Of a stretch of 64,000 nt of DNA, positions 50,774 to 63,208 are shown one piece after another (position 1 is the first letter of the stretch; each line of letters opens with the position of its first letter). Made by a program: the position numbers and the translations under genes. The DNA is from Georgenia satyanarayanai (lineage in GTDB: Bacteria > Actinomycetota > Actinomycetes > Actinomycetales > Actinomycetaceae): positions 248,001-312,000 of the forward strand of contig NZ_UETB01000001.1 in assembly GCF_900116375.1 (NCBI RefSeq). Reading direction: 5' to 3'. A model generated the notes under the pieces. The model saw nothing but the letters and a program-made list of their open reading frames with translations, had not been told where the DNA came from and did no database searches.

Positions 50774-52213
50774 ATGGCTGAGACAGTCCACGCCGCTCAC
50801 CAGGAGATCCGCACCCTGCTCGTCCTCGGTGCCAGCGGTGACCTCGCTGGTCGCCTGCTGCTGCCCGGCCTCGGACGGCTGCTCGCCACCGGCCGCGCGC
50901 CGGAGCTGCGGCTCGTGGGCTCGGGCGTCGACGACTGGGACCAGGCGCAGTGGCGCGAGCGGCTGACGGAGGCCTTCGCCGTCCAGCCGAGCATCGAGAT
51001 GGCCCCGTGGGAGAGGTTCCCCTCGCTCGCCCACGAGCCGGGCGAGGCGACGCTGCGACGCCTGGAGCGCGAGTCCGTCTACGTCTGCGCCGACGTCACC
51101 CAGCCCGCGGAGCTGCGCCGCGTCCTCGACAGGTGCGCGGGCCCGGTCGGGATCTACTTCGCCCTGCCGCCCGCCGTCACCGAGCGTGCGTGCCTCGCGC
51201 TGGAGGAGATCGGGCTGCCCGAGGGGACGCGGCTCATCATCGAGAAGCCCTTCGGGAACGACGGCGAGTCCGCGCGGCGGCTCAACGCCGTCGTCGGCAG
51301 GCTCGTCCCGGAGGAGCAGGTGCACCGCGTGGACCACTTCCTCGGCAAGAGCACCGTGCTCAACATCCTCGGCTTCCGCTTCGCCAACCGGATCTTCGAG
51401 CCCATCTGGCGCGCCACGCACGTCGAGAGCGTCGAGGTCGTCTACGACGAGGACCTCGCCCTCGAGGGCCGCGCCCGCTACTACGACCGGTCCGGCGCGC
51501 TGCGCGACATGATCCAGAGCCACCTCCTCCACGTCCTCGCGCTCGTCGCCATGGACCCGCCCCCCACCCTGGGTGACCGCGACGTCCGCGACCGCATCGC
51601 CGAGGTCCTGCGCGCCACGCGCGCCGGGGACCCCGAGCAGCACAGCCGCCGCGCCCGCTACGGTGCCGGCCGCATCGGTGCGCGCGAGGTGCCCTCCTAC
51701 GCCGAGGAGGCGGGTGTCGACCCCGCCCGCGAGACCGAGACGCTCGCCGAGGTCACCGTCTTCATCGACAACTGGCGCTGGAAGGGCGTGCCCTTCACCC
51801 TGCGCAGCGCCAAGGGCATCACGCCCACCCGCAAGGAGGTCGTCGTGACCTTCAAGCCCGTGCCGCACCTGCCCGTGGGCCTGGAGGGCACCTCGCAGCC
51901 GGCGCGGGTCCGCATCGGGCTGGGTCCGGAGTGCCTGGACCTCGAGCTCGACGTCAACGGCTCCGGCGACCCGTGGTCCCTCGACCGCGTCTCGCTCTCG
52001 ACGAGCTTCGGCGGGGCGGAGCTGCCGGCGTACGGCGAGGTCCTCGCCGGCGTCCTCGAGGCCGACCCGCTCCTGTCCGTCCGCGGTGACGTGGCCGAGG
52101 AGTGCTGGCGCATCGTCGAGCCGGTCCTGACGGCGTGGAGCGAGGGGCGGGTGCCGCTGGGGGAGTACCCGGCCGGCTCGCTCGCGGAGACGCAGACGGC
52201 GGACGTCTCCTGA
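50774..52213 (+). CDS. zwf: Glucose-6-phosphate dehydrogenase
   Basis: A 479-residue enzyme for the first step of the oxidative pentose phosphate pathway (glucose-6-phosphate to 6-phosphogluconolactone, making NADPH). The Rossmann motif GASGDLAGRLLLPGL lies near residue 18, IIEKPFG near 156, and the catalytic RVDHFLGK near 182. The length is typical. ATG 50774 has GGAAGGGAAG upstream. The usual partners (opcA, pgl, tal, tkt) are not adjacent, so it may be a second paralog in the genome. Confidence 0.92.
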   Translation: MAETVHAAHQEIRTLLVLGASGDLAGRLLLPGLGRLLATGRAPELRLVGSGVDDWDQAQWRERLTEAFAVQPSIEMAPWERFPSLAHEPGEATLRRLERESVYVCADVTQPAELRRVLDRCAGPVGIYFALPPAVTERACLALEEIGLPEGTRLIIEKPFGNDGESARRLNAVVGRLVPEEQVHRVDHFLGKSTVLNILGFRFANRIFEPIWRATHVESVEVVYDEDLALEGRARYYDRSGALRDMIQSHLLHVLALVAMDPPPTLGDRDVRDRIAEVLRATRAGDPEQHSRRARYGAGRIGAREVPSYAEEAGVDPARETETLAEVTVFIDNWRWKGVPFTLRSAKGITPTRKEVVVTFKPVPHLPVGLEGTSQPARVRIGLGPECLDLELDVNGSGDPWSLDRVSLSTSFGGAELPAYGEVLAGVLEADPLLSVRGDVAEECWRIVEPVLTAWSEGRVPLGEYPAGSLAETQTADVS

Positions 52214-52217
52214 TTCC

Positions 52218-52246
52218 TTGACGGTCGGGTAGGCCCTGGTTAATGT
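52218..52246 (+). promoter_or_regulatory. Promoter of the M14 carboxypeptidase gene
   Basis: TTGACG (52218-52223) and TAATGT (52241-52246) are separated by exactly 17 bases, close to the vegetative sigma-factor consensus. Transcription would begin near 52253, giving a roughly 220-base untranslated leader that includes a small hairpin (arms 52289-52295 and 52304-52310). Confidence 0.6.
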
Positions 52247-52471
52247 CCGACACAACGGGGGGTTTCTGAGGCCAAGATCGGCCGTTCCCGCGTGGTGACG
52301 TCGCCACGCGGCGGCCGGGTGGATGCACCCCGGATGTCGGCAGTCCGCATGGGGGTGTGGAACCTGGTGTCCTCGACGTCTTTTCCCGCGTCCCCGCGTT
52401 CTCGAGGGGGTGAACGGCGCTTTCTTCACCGTGGTGACTACCACGCACGCCTGACTGAAGAGGGAAAAGAC

Positions 52472-54277
52472 ATGCAACGTTCAGCACTACGTGACAGACG
52501 GAGAATCGCGGTGGTCGGCGCGGCCGGTGCCGCGCTCCTCGCCTCGCTGGTGGCCACGCCACCCTCGGTGGCGCAGGTGCCCGAGGCCGTGACCGGGCTC
52601 GAGGTCGAGCAGGAGATGGGGTTCGCCACGCTGACGTGGGAGCCCGTGGCCGGGGTCACCGAGTACCAGATCGAGCGCACCCCGGTGGACGAGAGCAACG
52701 AGCCGGTCGGGGAGCCGGTCATCACCGGCATCTGGCGGCCCAACCGCCAGGTCGACCAGAGCGAGCCGGCCTTCGCCGACGCGAACTTCGACCCGGGCGA
52801 CCGGTTCCGCTGGCGCGTCGGCATCGAGGGGGAGCACTTCTCCGAACCGGTCCACGACACCACCCTGCCGCAGTGGGGCGACCCCGAGGCGCCCGGCGAG
52901 GGCCTGCGCACAGGCTGGGAGCAGACCTTCGGCGAGCGCTTCACCACCGACGTCGAGGAGGCCGCCTACACCGAGGAGCTCGACGAGCTGAGCGACCGGG
53001 TGCGCGTCGTCGAGCTCGGACGGACCCTGCAGGACCGGCCGATCAACATGTTCATCATCGGCTACCCGAACCCGCCGGAGACGGCGGAGGAGGTGGCGGC
53101 CGGCAAGACGGCGCTGGTCAACTGCAACGTCCACGGCAACGAGCCGTCCTCGCGGGAGGCGTGCCTCATCCTCGCGCGCCAGCTGGCCTTCGGCGAGGAC
53201 GAGCGCACCCTCGACATCCTGTCCGAGTCGACGATCCTGCTCGTCCCGTCGATCAACGCCGACGGCCGCGCCCTCAACCGGCGCGGCAACGCCACCGGCC
53301 AGGACCTCAACCGCGACTTCTCCCTCCTGCGCCAGCCGGAGACCTTCGCCTTCACCGAAATGCTGCGCGACTACCAGCCCGACGCGGCCTTCGACGGCCA
53401 CGAGTACGGCAACAACCAGGCCGGCGACCTGCCCGTCATGTTCCCCCGGCACCTCAACGTCCCCGAGGTGGTCCACCTGCAGAGCAAGGACCTCGTGGAG
53501 AACTGGCTGTACGAGCGCGGCTCGGAGGACGGCTGGTGGTTCTGCCCCTACGGCTGCGAGGGAGGCAGCACGGTGGGCATGAGCCAGGAGACGATCCTGC
53601 GCAACACGCTGGGCCTGAAGAACGTCGTCGGCGTGCTCCTCGAGGCGCGCAGCTCCGGTGGGGCCACCCGTCCCGCCGACGGCGGCTCGCAGACCCCCGA
53701 GGCGCGCAAGCGCAAGACGTACTCGGCGATGTACACCTTCGAGCAGTACTTCGACTACTTCCACGCCAACAAGGAGCAGATCGAGGCGGCGGGCGAGCAG
53801 GGGCGCCAGGAGCAGGCCCGTAACCGCGGAGACATCGTCTTCCGCGGGTCCTACACCGTCGACCCGTTCCCGGCCCCGCACCCCGGTGAGGCGCCGCCCA
53901 ACCCGGAGATCCCCGGCCCGGAGCAGATCCTTCGGGCGCCGGTCTGCGGGTACCTCCTCACCGAGGAGCAGTACCACGGCGAGCGCGAGGACAGCCCGGA
54001 GGGCTTCCCGACGACGCTCGCCGACCGCATCGAGGCCCACGGCTGGCGCGTCCAGGAGCGGGCACGCGGGTACGTGGTGCCGCTCACCCAGGAGCAGCGC
54101 GGCCTCATCCCGCTCCTCCTCGACGGCCAGGCCGCCGAGCCGTGGACCTCGGCCCAGCGCCTGTACGGCCCGGCGAACCACCGCACCACGCTGCCCGACA
54201 GCGCGTGCGGGAAGGTCACCGAGCCGCCGTCGCGTCGCACCCCGGCGACGGCGGAGCTCAGCTACGCGGGCGACTGA
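52472..54277 (+). CDS. Secreted M14 zinc carboxypeptidase
   Basis: A 601-residue protein with a Sec signal peptide (~1-34, cleaved after SVAQ), an N-terminal fibronectin-type-III-like domain (~36-120) and an M14 peptidase domain (~145-440). Zinc ligands are His and Glu in NVHGNEPSSRE and the third His around FDGHEYGN; the catalytic Glu is in GVLLEARSSGG. A C-terminal region of ~150 residues has no known domain. It would act outside the cell, trimming C-terminal residues from peptides. ATG 52472 follows GAAGAGGGAAAAG. A vegetative-type promoter and a long leader precede it. Confidence 0.9.
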   Translation: MQRSALRDRRRIAVVGAAGAALLASLVATPPSVAQVPEAVTGLEVEQEMGFATLTWEPVAGVTEYQIERTPVDESNEPVGEPVITGIWRPNRQVDQSEPAFADANFDPGDRFRWRVGIEGEHFSEPVHDTTLPQWGDPEAPGEGLRTGWEQTFGERFTTDVEEAAYTEELDELSDRVRVVELGRTLQDRPINMFIIGYPNPPETAEEVAAGKTALVNCNVHGNEPSSREACLILARQLAFGEDERTLDILSESTILLVPSINADGRALNRRGNATGQDLNRDFSLLRQPETFAFTEMLRDYQPDAAFDGHEYGNNQAGDLPVMFPRHLNVPEVVHLQSKDLVENWLYERGSEDGWWFCPYGCEGGSTVGMSQETILRNTLGLKNVVGVLLEARSSGGATRPADGGSQTPEARKRKTYSAMYTFEQYFDYFHANKEQIEAAGEQGRQEQARNRGDIVFRGSYTVDPFPAPHPGEAPPNPEIPGPEQILRAPVCGYLLTEEQYHGEREDSPEGFPTTLADRIEAHGWRVQERARGYVVPLTQEQRGLIPLLLDGQAAEPWTSAQRLYGPANHRTTLPDSACGKVTEPPSRRTPATAELSYAGD

Positions 54278-54288
54278 CGGCGGCGCGT

Positions 54289-54323
54289 CCCGGGTCTGGC
54301 CCCGCTCCGGTGCCAGGCCCGGG
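54289..54323. terminator. Bidirectional terminator hairpin
   Basis: A 12-bp stem with one G-T pair (arms 54289-54300 and 54312-54323, 11-base loop) lies between the rightward M14 gene and the leftward monooxygenase gene, so it can end both transcripts. Confidence 0.6.
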
Positions 54324-54347
54324 GCGCGCGCCCTCGACGCGTGCCGG

Positions 54348-55760
54348 TCAGGGCCAGTAGGGGTAGTCGGCGACGTCGCCGACCCACCCCACGTAGCCGT
54401 CGGGCCGGACCAGGACCGGTTCGCCGACGGGGCTCGCGGGCGCCGCCCACACGACGTGCTCGGGGACGTCCGCCGGCTCCCGGTCCGCGACGAGGACGAA
54501 CTGGCCGGCGCGGAGCCTCTCGTGCAGCCGCCCGTCGGCCAGGGCGAGATCACCCGCACGCGAGCCGACGCGACGGTCCGCGCCCGCGGGAGCGGCGTAC
54601 CTGACGCCGATGCCCGACACGGTCCGCGCAGCCCGGTCGGCCACGGGCGGGAAGCCCGCCGCGACCCCGGCGAGACCGTTGCGCACCCGGCGTGCCACCG
54701 GGGACCTCATCATCGCCATCCGGATGAGCGCTCCGCTGGTGCGCAGCACCGTCGCGCCCACCGGGTGGCGCTCGCCCTGGTAGGTGTCGAGCAGCGCCTC
54801 GCTCGCCCGGCCGTTGAGGACGGCCGCCAGCTTCCAGCCGAGGTTCGCCGCGTCCTGCAGGCCGGTGTTCATGCCCTGGCCACCGGCCGGGGAGTGGACG
54901 TGCGCGGCGTCGCCGGCGAGGATCACCCGGCCGCGGCGGTAGCTCGGGCTCTGCCGCTCGTCACTGTGGAAGCGGGAGAGCCAGCGTGGACTGTGCATCC
55001 CCAGGTCGCTCCCCAGCGCCCGGACCATCACCTCGCGGATCTCCTCGAGGTCGACGGGCGCGTCGTCGCCCACCTGCCGGCGGCGGTCCCAGGCGAAGAC
55101 GCGGTACCAGCCGTCACCGAAGGGAGCGACGAACGCGAAGCCGTCACCGACGGCGTTGACCGTGAGGACCTGGCGCGGCGGCGCCGTCAGCCGCACGTCG
55201 GCGAGCATGATCGAGCGCAGCACCGACCGGCCCGGGAAGGGCAGGCCCAGCTCCCGCCGCACCGTGCTGCCGGCCCCGTCCGCGCCGACGACGACGCTGC
55301 CGCGGAGCTCGACGGCGGAGCCGTCCTCCCGCCGGCCGGCGACCGTGACGCCGTCGCCGTCCTGGCTCAGTCCGGTGACGTCCACCCCGAGCTCGACGGC
55401 GACGCCGAGCGAGTCGACGCGGTCGCGCAGGACTCGCTCGGTCTGCGACTGCGGGGTGACCAGCAGGTAGCCGTAGCGGCTCGGCAGCCGTCCGAGGTCG
55501 ACCCGCACGGTGTCGAAGAGCTGCAGCTGTCGCACCTGGGCGCCCGTCCCGACGAGCGCGTCGGCGAGACCGCGCATGTCGAAGAGCTCGAGCGTCGCGG
55601 CGTGCACGGCGAACGCCCGGGTGACGTTGGGGTTGCCCGGGCGGCGGCGGTCCACGAGCGTGACGGGAACGCCCGCCGTCGCGAGCTCGGCGGCGACCAT
55701 GAGGCCGGTAGGCCCGGCACCGACGACGACGACCCCGCGCTCAGCGGCCACGGCGGGCAC
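54348..55760 (-). CDS. FAD-dependent aromatic-type monooxygenase
   Basis: A 470-residue PheA/TfdB/MhpA-type flavoprotein hydroxylase. It has the GxGxxG fingerprint VVVGAGPTGLMVA (~10-22), the DG motif GADGAGSTVRRELG (~160) and the GD motif GDAAHVHSPAGGQGMNTG (~280). A C-terminal thioredoxin-like extension of the phenol hydroxylase type is short. It would hydroxylate an aromatic or polyketide substrate with NAD(P)H and O2. The start is a GTG at 55760; no upstream ATG in frame is better. No pathway genes surround it. Confidence 0.9.
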   Translation of the reverse strand: MPAVAAERGVVVVGAGPTGLMVAAELATAGVPVTLVDRRRPGNPNVTRAFAVHAATLELFDMRGLADALVGTGAQVRQLQLFDTVRVDLGRLPSRYGYLLVTPQSQTERVLRDRVDSLGVAVELGVDVTGLSQDGDGVTVAGRREDGSAVELRGSVVVGADGAGSTVRRELGLPFPGRSVLRSIMLADVRLTAPPRQVLTVNAVGDGFAFVAPFGDGWYRVFAWDRRRQVGDDAPVDLEEIREVMVRALGSDLGMHSPRWLSRFHSDERQSPSYRRGRVILAGDAAHVHSPAGGQGMNTGLQDAANLGWKLAAVLNGRASEALLDTYQGERHPVGATVLRTSGALIRMAMMRSPVARRVRNGLAGVAAGFPPVADRAARTVSGIGVRYAAPAGADRRVGSRAGDLALADGRLHERLRAGQFVLVADREPADVPEHVVWAAPASPVGEPVLVRPDGYVGWVGDVADYPYWP

Positions 55761-55837
55761 CGATCCTGGCCACCTCGAGCCCCGTCATGGGCCGACGCTA
55801 GCAACCCCGCCGACGCCGGCCAAGGGTCCGCGTCCGC

Positions 55838-56242
55838 CTATGGATGCTCGGCGCGTACGACGGCGCAGGAGTCCGCGACGAGGACGCGCAGGACCTCCTC
55901 GTCGACGTCGTCGAGACGCTTGAGGTACAGGCACGCGTTGCCGGGCTTGTAGGGCCCGAGCCTCGCGAGCTGCTCGGGGTAGCGCTCCTCGTAGCCGCCG
56001 ACGAGGTAGACGACGAGGTTCGCCTTGCGCGGGCTGAAGCCGGCCAGCGGGGCGTCGCCCTCGCGGCCGGAGGCGTAGACGTAGTGGTAGCTGCCGAAAC
56101 CGATGATGCTCGGCCCCCACATGACCGGCTCCTCGCCGGTGACGTCCCGCATGATCTCGACGAGCCGCTCCGCGTCGGCCCGTCGGGTGGCGTTCTCGAC
56201 GCCGGCGATGAAGTCGCGCGGGTCGACGTCGGTGGGATGCAT
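55838..56242 (-). CDS. DUF1801-family protein
   Basis: A 134-residue YdhG-like protein: IMRDVTGEEPVMWGPSIIGFG, the following SYHYVYASGREGD and YKPGNACLYLKRLDD are the DUF1801 signatures. ATG 56242 has the strong site AAGGAGG. The family has no established biochemical role. It begins 39 bases after the HNH toxin gene on the same strand, so it may be co-transcribed with it; whether it protects against the toxin is unknown. Confidence 0.88.
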   Translation of the reverse strand: MHPTDVDPRDFIAGVENATRRADAERLVEIMRDVTGEEPVMWGPSIIGFGSYHYVYASGREGDAPLAGFSPRKANLVVYLVGGYEERYPEQLARLGPYKPGNACLYLKRLDDVDEEVLRVLVADSCAVVRAEHP

Positions 56243-56281
56243 CGTGCGCCTCCTTCGGCTCCGGTGGTCCGTGCCCCTAGG

Positions 56282-58468
56282 CTACGGCCGCCCGAGGGTG
56301 AGGATCCGCCCCGCGAGGTAGGTGCGCATCTCGTCCTCCAGCACCCGCATCCGGCCGAGCGCCGCGGCGTCGTAGTGGAGGAGGGCGTTGGCCCAGTCGT
56401 GCCAGGAGCGGTCGCCTCGGGAGGTGTTGGCCAGGGCGTCGACGGCACGGAGGTTGCGCACGTCGTTGACGATCTCGAGCTGCCGTTCGGGACGCAGCTT
56501 GTCGAAGCCCGGCATCCGGACGATCTCGTTGAGGGGCACCACGTGGTCCACGTGCAGTGCGCCGCTGCGCGGCCGGAGCACGGTGGCGGCGTCGCGGCCG
56601 GCGGCGTCGGTGAGCACGCGCGCCCGGGAGGCGTAGCTGGGGGAGGCGGCGCGCATGATCTCGTACAGCGGGCGACCCTCGCGGTAGAGCTGCTTGACCA
56701 GCTCCTCCTCCCGGCGCAGCGCCGCGGCGATGTCCTTCTTCAGCCCGAGCTCGGTCGGGAGGTCGCGCAGCTCCTTGAGCGACAGGTCGGCAGCGTTGCC
56801 CGACGGCGCGAGCTGGTCGAGCAGCGTGCGCTCCTCGGCGGACAGGAGCGCGACGTCCATCTTCCCGGCGGCGCGCATCCGCTCGTAGGTGCGGGCGAGG
56901 ACGTCGGCCTCCTTGCCGATCTCGGTGAGCAGGCCGCGGGTCTCGTCGAGCTTGCCCTGGGTGAAGGACGTGGGGTTCTTCGCGGCGGCGACCACCTCGG
57001 TGCCGAGGTCGAGCCCGCAGATGCGGTCGCTGAAGCGGCACCACGTGCCGTCGCCCTTGAGGCGGAAGACGTGGGCGTGCCCGGCGCTGTCGACGGCCAC
57101 CTCCATCGTGTAGCCCTGCGCCTTGAGCGCGGGGTCGGTCACGTGCCGGGCTGCCCCGCGGTCCAGGGCCTCCTTGACGAGGGGCCTCTCCGCCGCGGCG
57201 AGCTCCTTCTTCACCACCGGGACGGCGCGGTCGGCGATCCTCTCGATCTTGGGCGCGAGCTTCCCGGCGCCCGCGACGGACCCGGCGCCCTTCGCGCCGC
57301 CGAACAGGCCGTGGAAGAAGCGGTCGATGAGGAGCTGGGTGCCCGCCGAGCCGAGGATCTCCAGGGGCGTGCGGCCCGGCCTGCCCTCGACGTCGGCCTC
57401 CATCTCGGTGGCGAGCTCGTCCAGCGCGATCCCGGCGAGGACGAGGACGATGCTCCCCGAGAAGCCGAGCCCGAACGCCGCGACCTTGAGGATGAGCGGC
57501 GTCGCGTGGAGGATCCACTTCGTGCTGTCGTAGACCTCCCCGGCGACGGCGGCGAGGAAGGGGTCGTGCTTCTTGATGTAGTCCCCGGCCCCGATCTGGT
57601 AGATCCACAGCGGCTTGCCCACGCGGGTGAGGTAGACGTCGGTCGACGTGCCGTTGACGATGACGAACGGGCCCACCTCCTGCCCGGGCTTGGCGGTGGC
57701 GCCGTGCCGGCCCAGCTGGACCCCCGGCGTCGGCGGCAGGGCCAGGACGGCACGCAGGACGTCCGGGTTGAGGACGGGGGAGGCGGCGGGAGGAGTGAAG
57801 GCGACCGCCGTCGTCAGCTCCTCGCGGTAGAAGCCGGCGGCGGCGTCGTGGACGGCGGGGCGGATGTCGGGCCAGCGGCGCCGGACGATCTCCACGCCGC
57901 GCTCGCGGGCGGCGGCGGAGCCGGTGAACTCGTGGGTGGAGGTGATCCGCTTGACCAGGCCCAGGCCGTAGTCGTCGACGACCGGGCCGAGGCCGGCGGG
58001 GTCGAGCTGGAGCCGGCGCACGAGCCAGCCGTTGTGGAGCATCTTCGGGGCGTCCTGCCCCCAGTCGACGAGCCGGTCCTCGGTGGCCTCCCGGTCCACG
58101 TAGCGCGGGAACATCGGGACGGTCGGCTTGTCCTGGTGGCAGCGGGGACAGATCGTCGGCAGGGCGTCCTTGGCGAAGCTGCGGCTGGCGAAGTCGAGCC
58201 GGTCCGGTGGCGGGCCGAGGGAGGGAAAGGGCAGGAGGTCGGTGCCCGTGCCGGCGGGTGCGGCGTGGCTGCCCGGCGGCTCGCGCTGGACGCTCCCGAC
58301 GGCGGTGGCCGGGGTGGCGCGGCGGGACAGCAGCGCCGTCGTCGCCGCGTTCCCCGCGGCCCGCTGCATGGCGAGGAGCCCTGCGCGGGACGACGGGGCC
58401 GCCGGTGCGGGGTGGGAGAGGCGCGGGCGGGTGCGGGGCGCCGCGTCGCGTCCACCGGGGCGGGGCAC
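56282..58468 (-). CDS. Polymorphic HNH-nuclease toxin with eCIS/DUF4157-style N-terminal motif
   Basis: A 728-residue protein. An N-terminal Arg/Pro/Ala tail contains AMQRAAGNAATTALLSR and VQRE (about 34-62), the 'LQR.aGN.av..Ll' pattern found near the N-terminus of many eCIS- or DUF4157-associated proteins. A CPRCHQDKP knuckle follows near 110, then a long region with one membrane-helix-like segment (~340-360), a helical linker, and a C-terminal HNH nuclease (~640-690). The nuclease shows VDHVVPLNEIVRM, NDVRNLRAV and ANTSRGDRSW. There is no signal peptide. The annotated start is GTG 58468 without a clear ribosome binding site. No contractile-injection genes are in the window, so delivery is unproven. 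Confidence 0.75.
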   Translation of the reverse strand: MPRPGGRDAAPRTRPRLSHPAPAAPSSRAGLLAMQRAAGNAATTALLSRRATPATAVGSVQREPPGSHAAPAGTGTDLLPFPSLGPPPDRLDFASRSFAKDALPTICPRCHQDKPTVPMFPRYVDREATEDRLVDWGQDAPKMLHNGWLVRRLQLDPAGLGPVVDDYGLGLVKRITSTHEFTGSAAARERGVEIVRRRWPDIRPAVHDAAAGFYREELTTAVAFTPPAASPVLNPDVLRAVLALPPTPGVQLGRHGATAKPGQEVGPFVIVNGTSTDVYLTRVGKPLWIYQIGAGDYIKKHDPFLAAVAGEVYDSTKWILHATPLILKVAAFGLGFSGSIVLVLAGIALDELATEMEADVEGRPGRTPLEILGSAGTQLLIDRFFHGLFGGAKGAGSVAGAGKLAPKIERIADRAVPVVKKELAAAERPLVKEALDRGAARHVTDPALKAQGYTMEVAVDSAGHAHVFRLKGDGTWCRFSDRICGLDLGTEVVAAAKNPTSFTQGKLDETRGLLTEIGKEADVLARTYERMRAAGKMDVALLSAEERTLLDQLAPSGNAADLSLKELRDLPTELGLKKDIAAALRREEELVKQLYREGRPLYEIMRAASPSYASRARVLTDAAGRDAATVLRPRSGALHVDHVVPLNEIVRMPGFDKLRPERQLEIVNDVRNLRAVDALANTSRGDRSWHDWANALLHYDAAALGRMRVLEDEMRTYLAGRILTLGRP

Positions 58469-58578
58469 CTGGGCAAGGCCGAGCTCGCGTGACGTACCTG
58501 CCTCCTTCGCCGGAGGCCAGCCTACGTCCGCGAGCCCCGCCGCCTCAGGCCCCGGCGGGCTGTCCGAAAGGGCAGCGG

Positions 58579-59232
58579 CTACCGGGCGAGCGCCTCGGCG
58601 ATGGGGGTGTCGCCGTCGGCGAACTCGATCATCGTGCCGACGGTGGCCGGCTCGTCGAGGGCGGCGACGATGACGCGGGCGACGTTGGCGCGCGAGGTCT
58701 TGTGCTCACCGCCGTCGTCGGGGGTGACGAGGTCGATCGAGCCGGTCGGCTCGTCCAGGGTGAGGGCGCCGGGGGCGACGATCGTCCAGTCCAGGCCCGA
58801 GGCGCGCACGTGGTCGTCCGCGTCGGCCTTGGCCTGGGCGTAGGTGTAGAAGGAGTTGTCCTCGGGGATGCCATGGTCCTGGCGCGCGCCGACGAAGGAC
58901 ACCATGACGAAGCGGCGCACCCCCGCCTGCTTGGCAGCGTCGACGGTGCGCATGGCCGCGTCGCGGTCCACGGCCCAGGTGCGCTCGGGGTCGCCGCCGC
59001 CCGCGCCCGCGCTCCACACGACGACGTCCGCGCCGCGCAGGACGTCGGCGATCTCCTCGGTGGAGAGGTGCTCGACGTCGGCGACGGCGGCGCTCGCGCC
59101 GGTCTGCTCGACGTCCTCGCGGTGGTCGGGGTTGCGGACGACGCTCGTCACCGCGTCCCCGCGCTCGGTGAGCAGGGGCGCCAGCAGGAGCGCGACCTTG
59201 CCGTGGCCGCCGATGATCGTCACGTTCGACAT
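58579..59232 (-). CDS. NAD(P)-binding protein (atypical SDR, NmrA/YwnB-like)
   Basis: A 217-residue Rossmann-fold protein starting at ATG 59232 behind GAGGAGAACCCC. The coenzyme loop is IIGGHGKVALLLAPLL; later motifs are VVVWSAGAGGGD and YAQAKADADDHVRASGLDW. It lacks the YxxxK pair in the classical place (YAQAK serves) and belongs to the short atypical SDRs that act as redox sensors or epimerases. The function is unknown. Confidence 0.85.
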   Translation of the reverse strand: MSNVTIIGGHGKVALLLAPLLTERGDAVTSVVRNPDHREDVEQTGASAAVADVEHLSTEEIADVLRGADVVVWSAGAGGGDPERTWAVDRDAAMRTVDAAKQAGVRRFVMVSFVGARQDHGIPEDNSFYTYAQAKADADDHVRASGLDWTIVAPGALTLDEPTGSIDLVTPDDGGEHKTSRANVARVIVAALDEPATVGTMIEFADGDTPIAEALAR

Positions 59233-59459
59233 GGGGTTCTCCTCGCGGGGTGGGGGACCGGTGCCTCTCGACGCTAGGCCGTGCGGCGGCGGTCCGCACC
59301 CGCGCGGCACGCCCCTCCGAGCCCCGACGGCGGCCGTCAGATCGTTACCTGTCTGTTACGCGGTCGAGGGATTGGGAAGCGCAGATGTCACATGGGTCAC
59401 TTACGGTGCTGGGCAGGGCACCACACCGGTGCCTGTGCTCGAGATCTAGGGGGATCCCC

Positions 59460-62969
<3,510 letters not shown>

Positions 62970-62990
62970 CCGGCCTGAGCTGAGCCCGGC

Positions 62991-63024
62991 GGGACCCCGC
63001 ACCACCGAGGTGGTGCGGGGTCCC
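62991..63024 (+). terminator. Strong intrinsic hairpin after the subtilase gene
   Basis: A perfect 16-bp inverted repeat (62991-63006 with 63009-63024) with a two-base centre lies 22 bases after the protease stop. The GC-rich stem and position indicate transcription termination before the next gene. Confidence 0.75.
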
Positions 63025-63208
63025 GTCATGTCACGGCGCGAGAGCGGCGTCGCTGTTCGTCAGACGTCGCCCACGATCCTCGCTAGCGTGGACCGTGCTG
63101 GAGGCATCGCGTCGTCGGGGTGCCGCAGGGGGAGGACGGGCGCCACACCAGCCGGGACGCCGCAGCAGCCACGCGGCGGTGCGTCGCGGCAGACAGACGG
63201 AGCCTCCC

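Noticed and set aside
52289-52310. Riboswitch in the carboxypeptidase leader
   Set aside because: Only one short hairpin is visible and no known riboswitch core was recognised.
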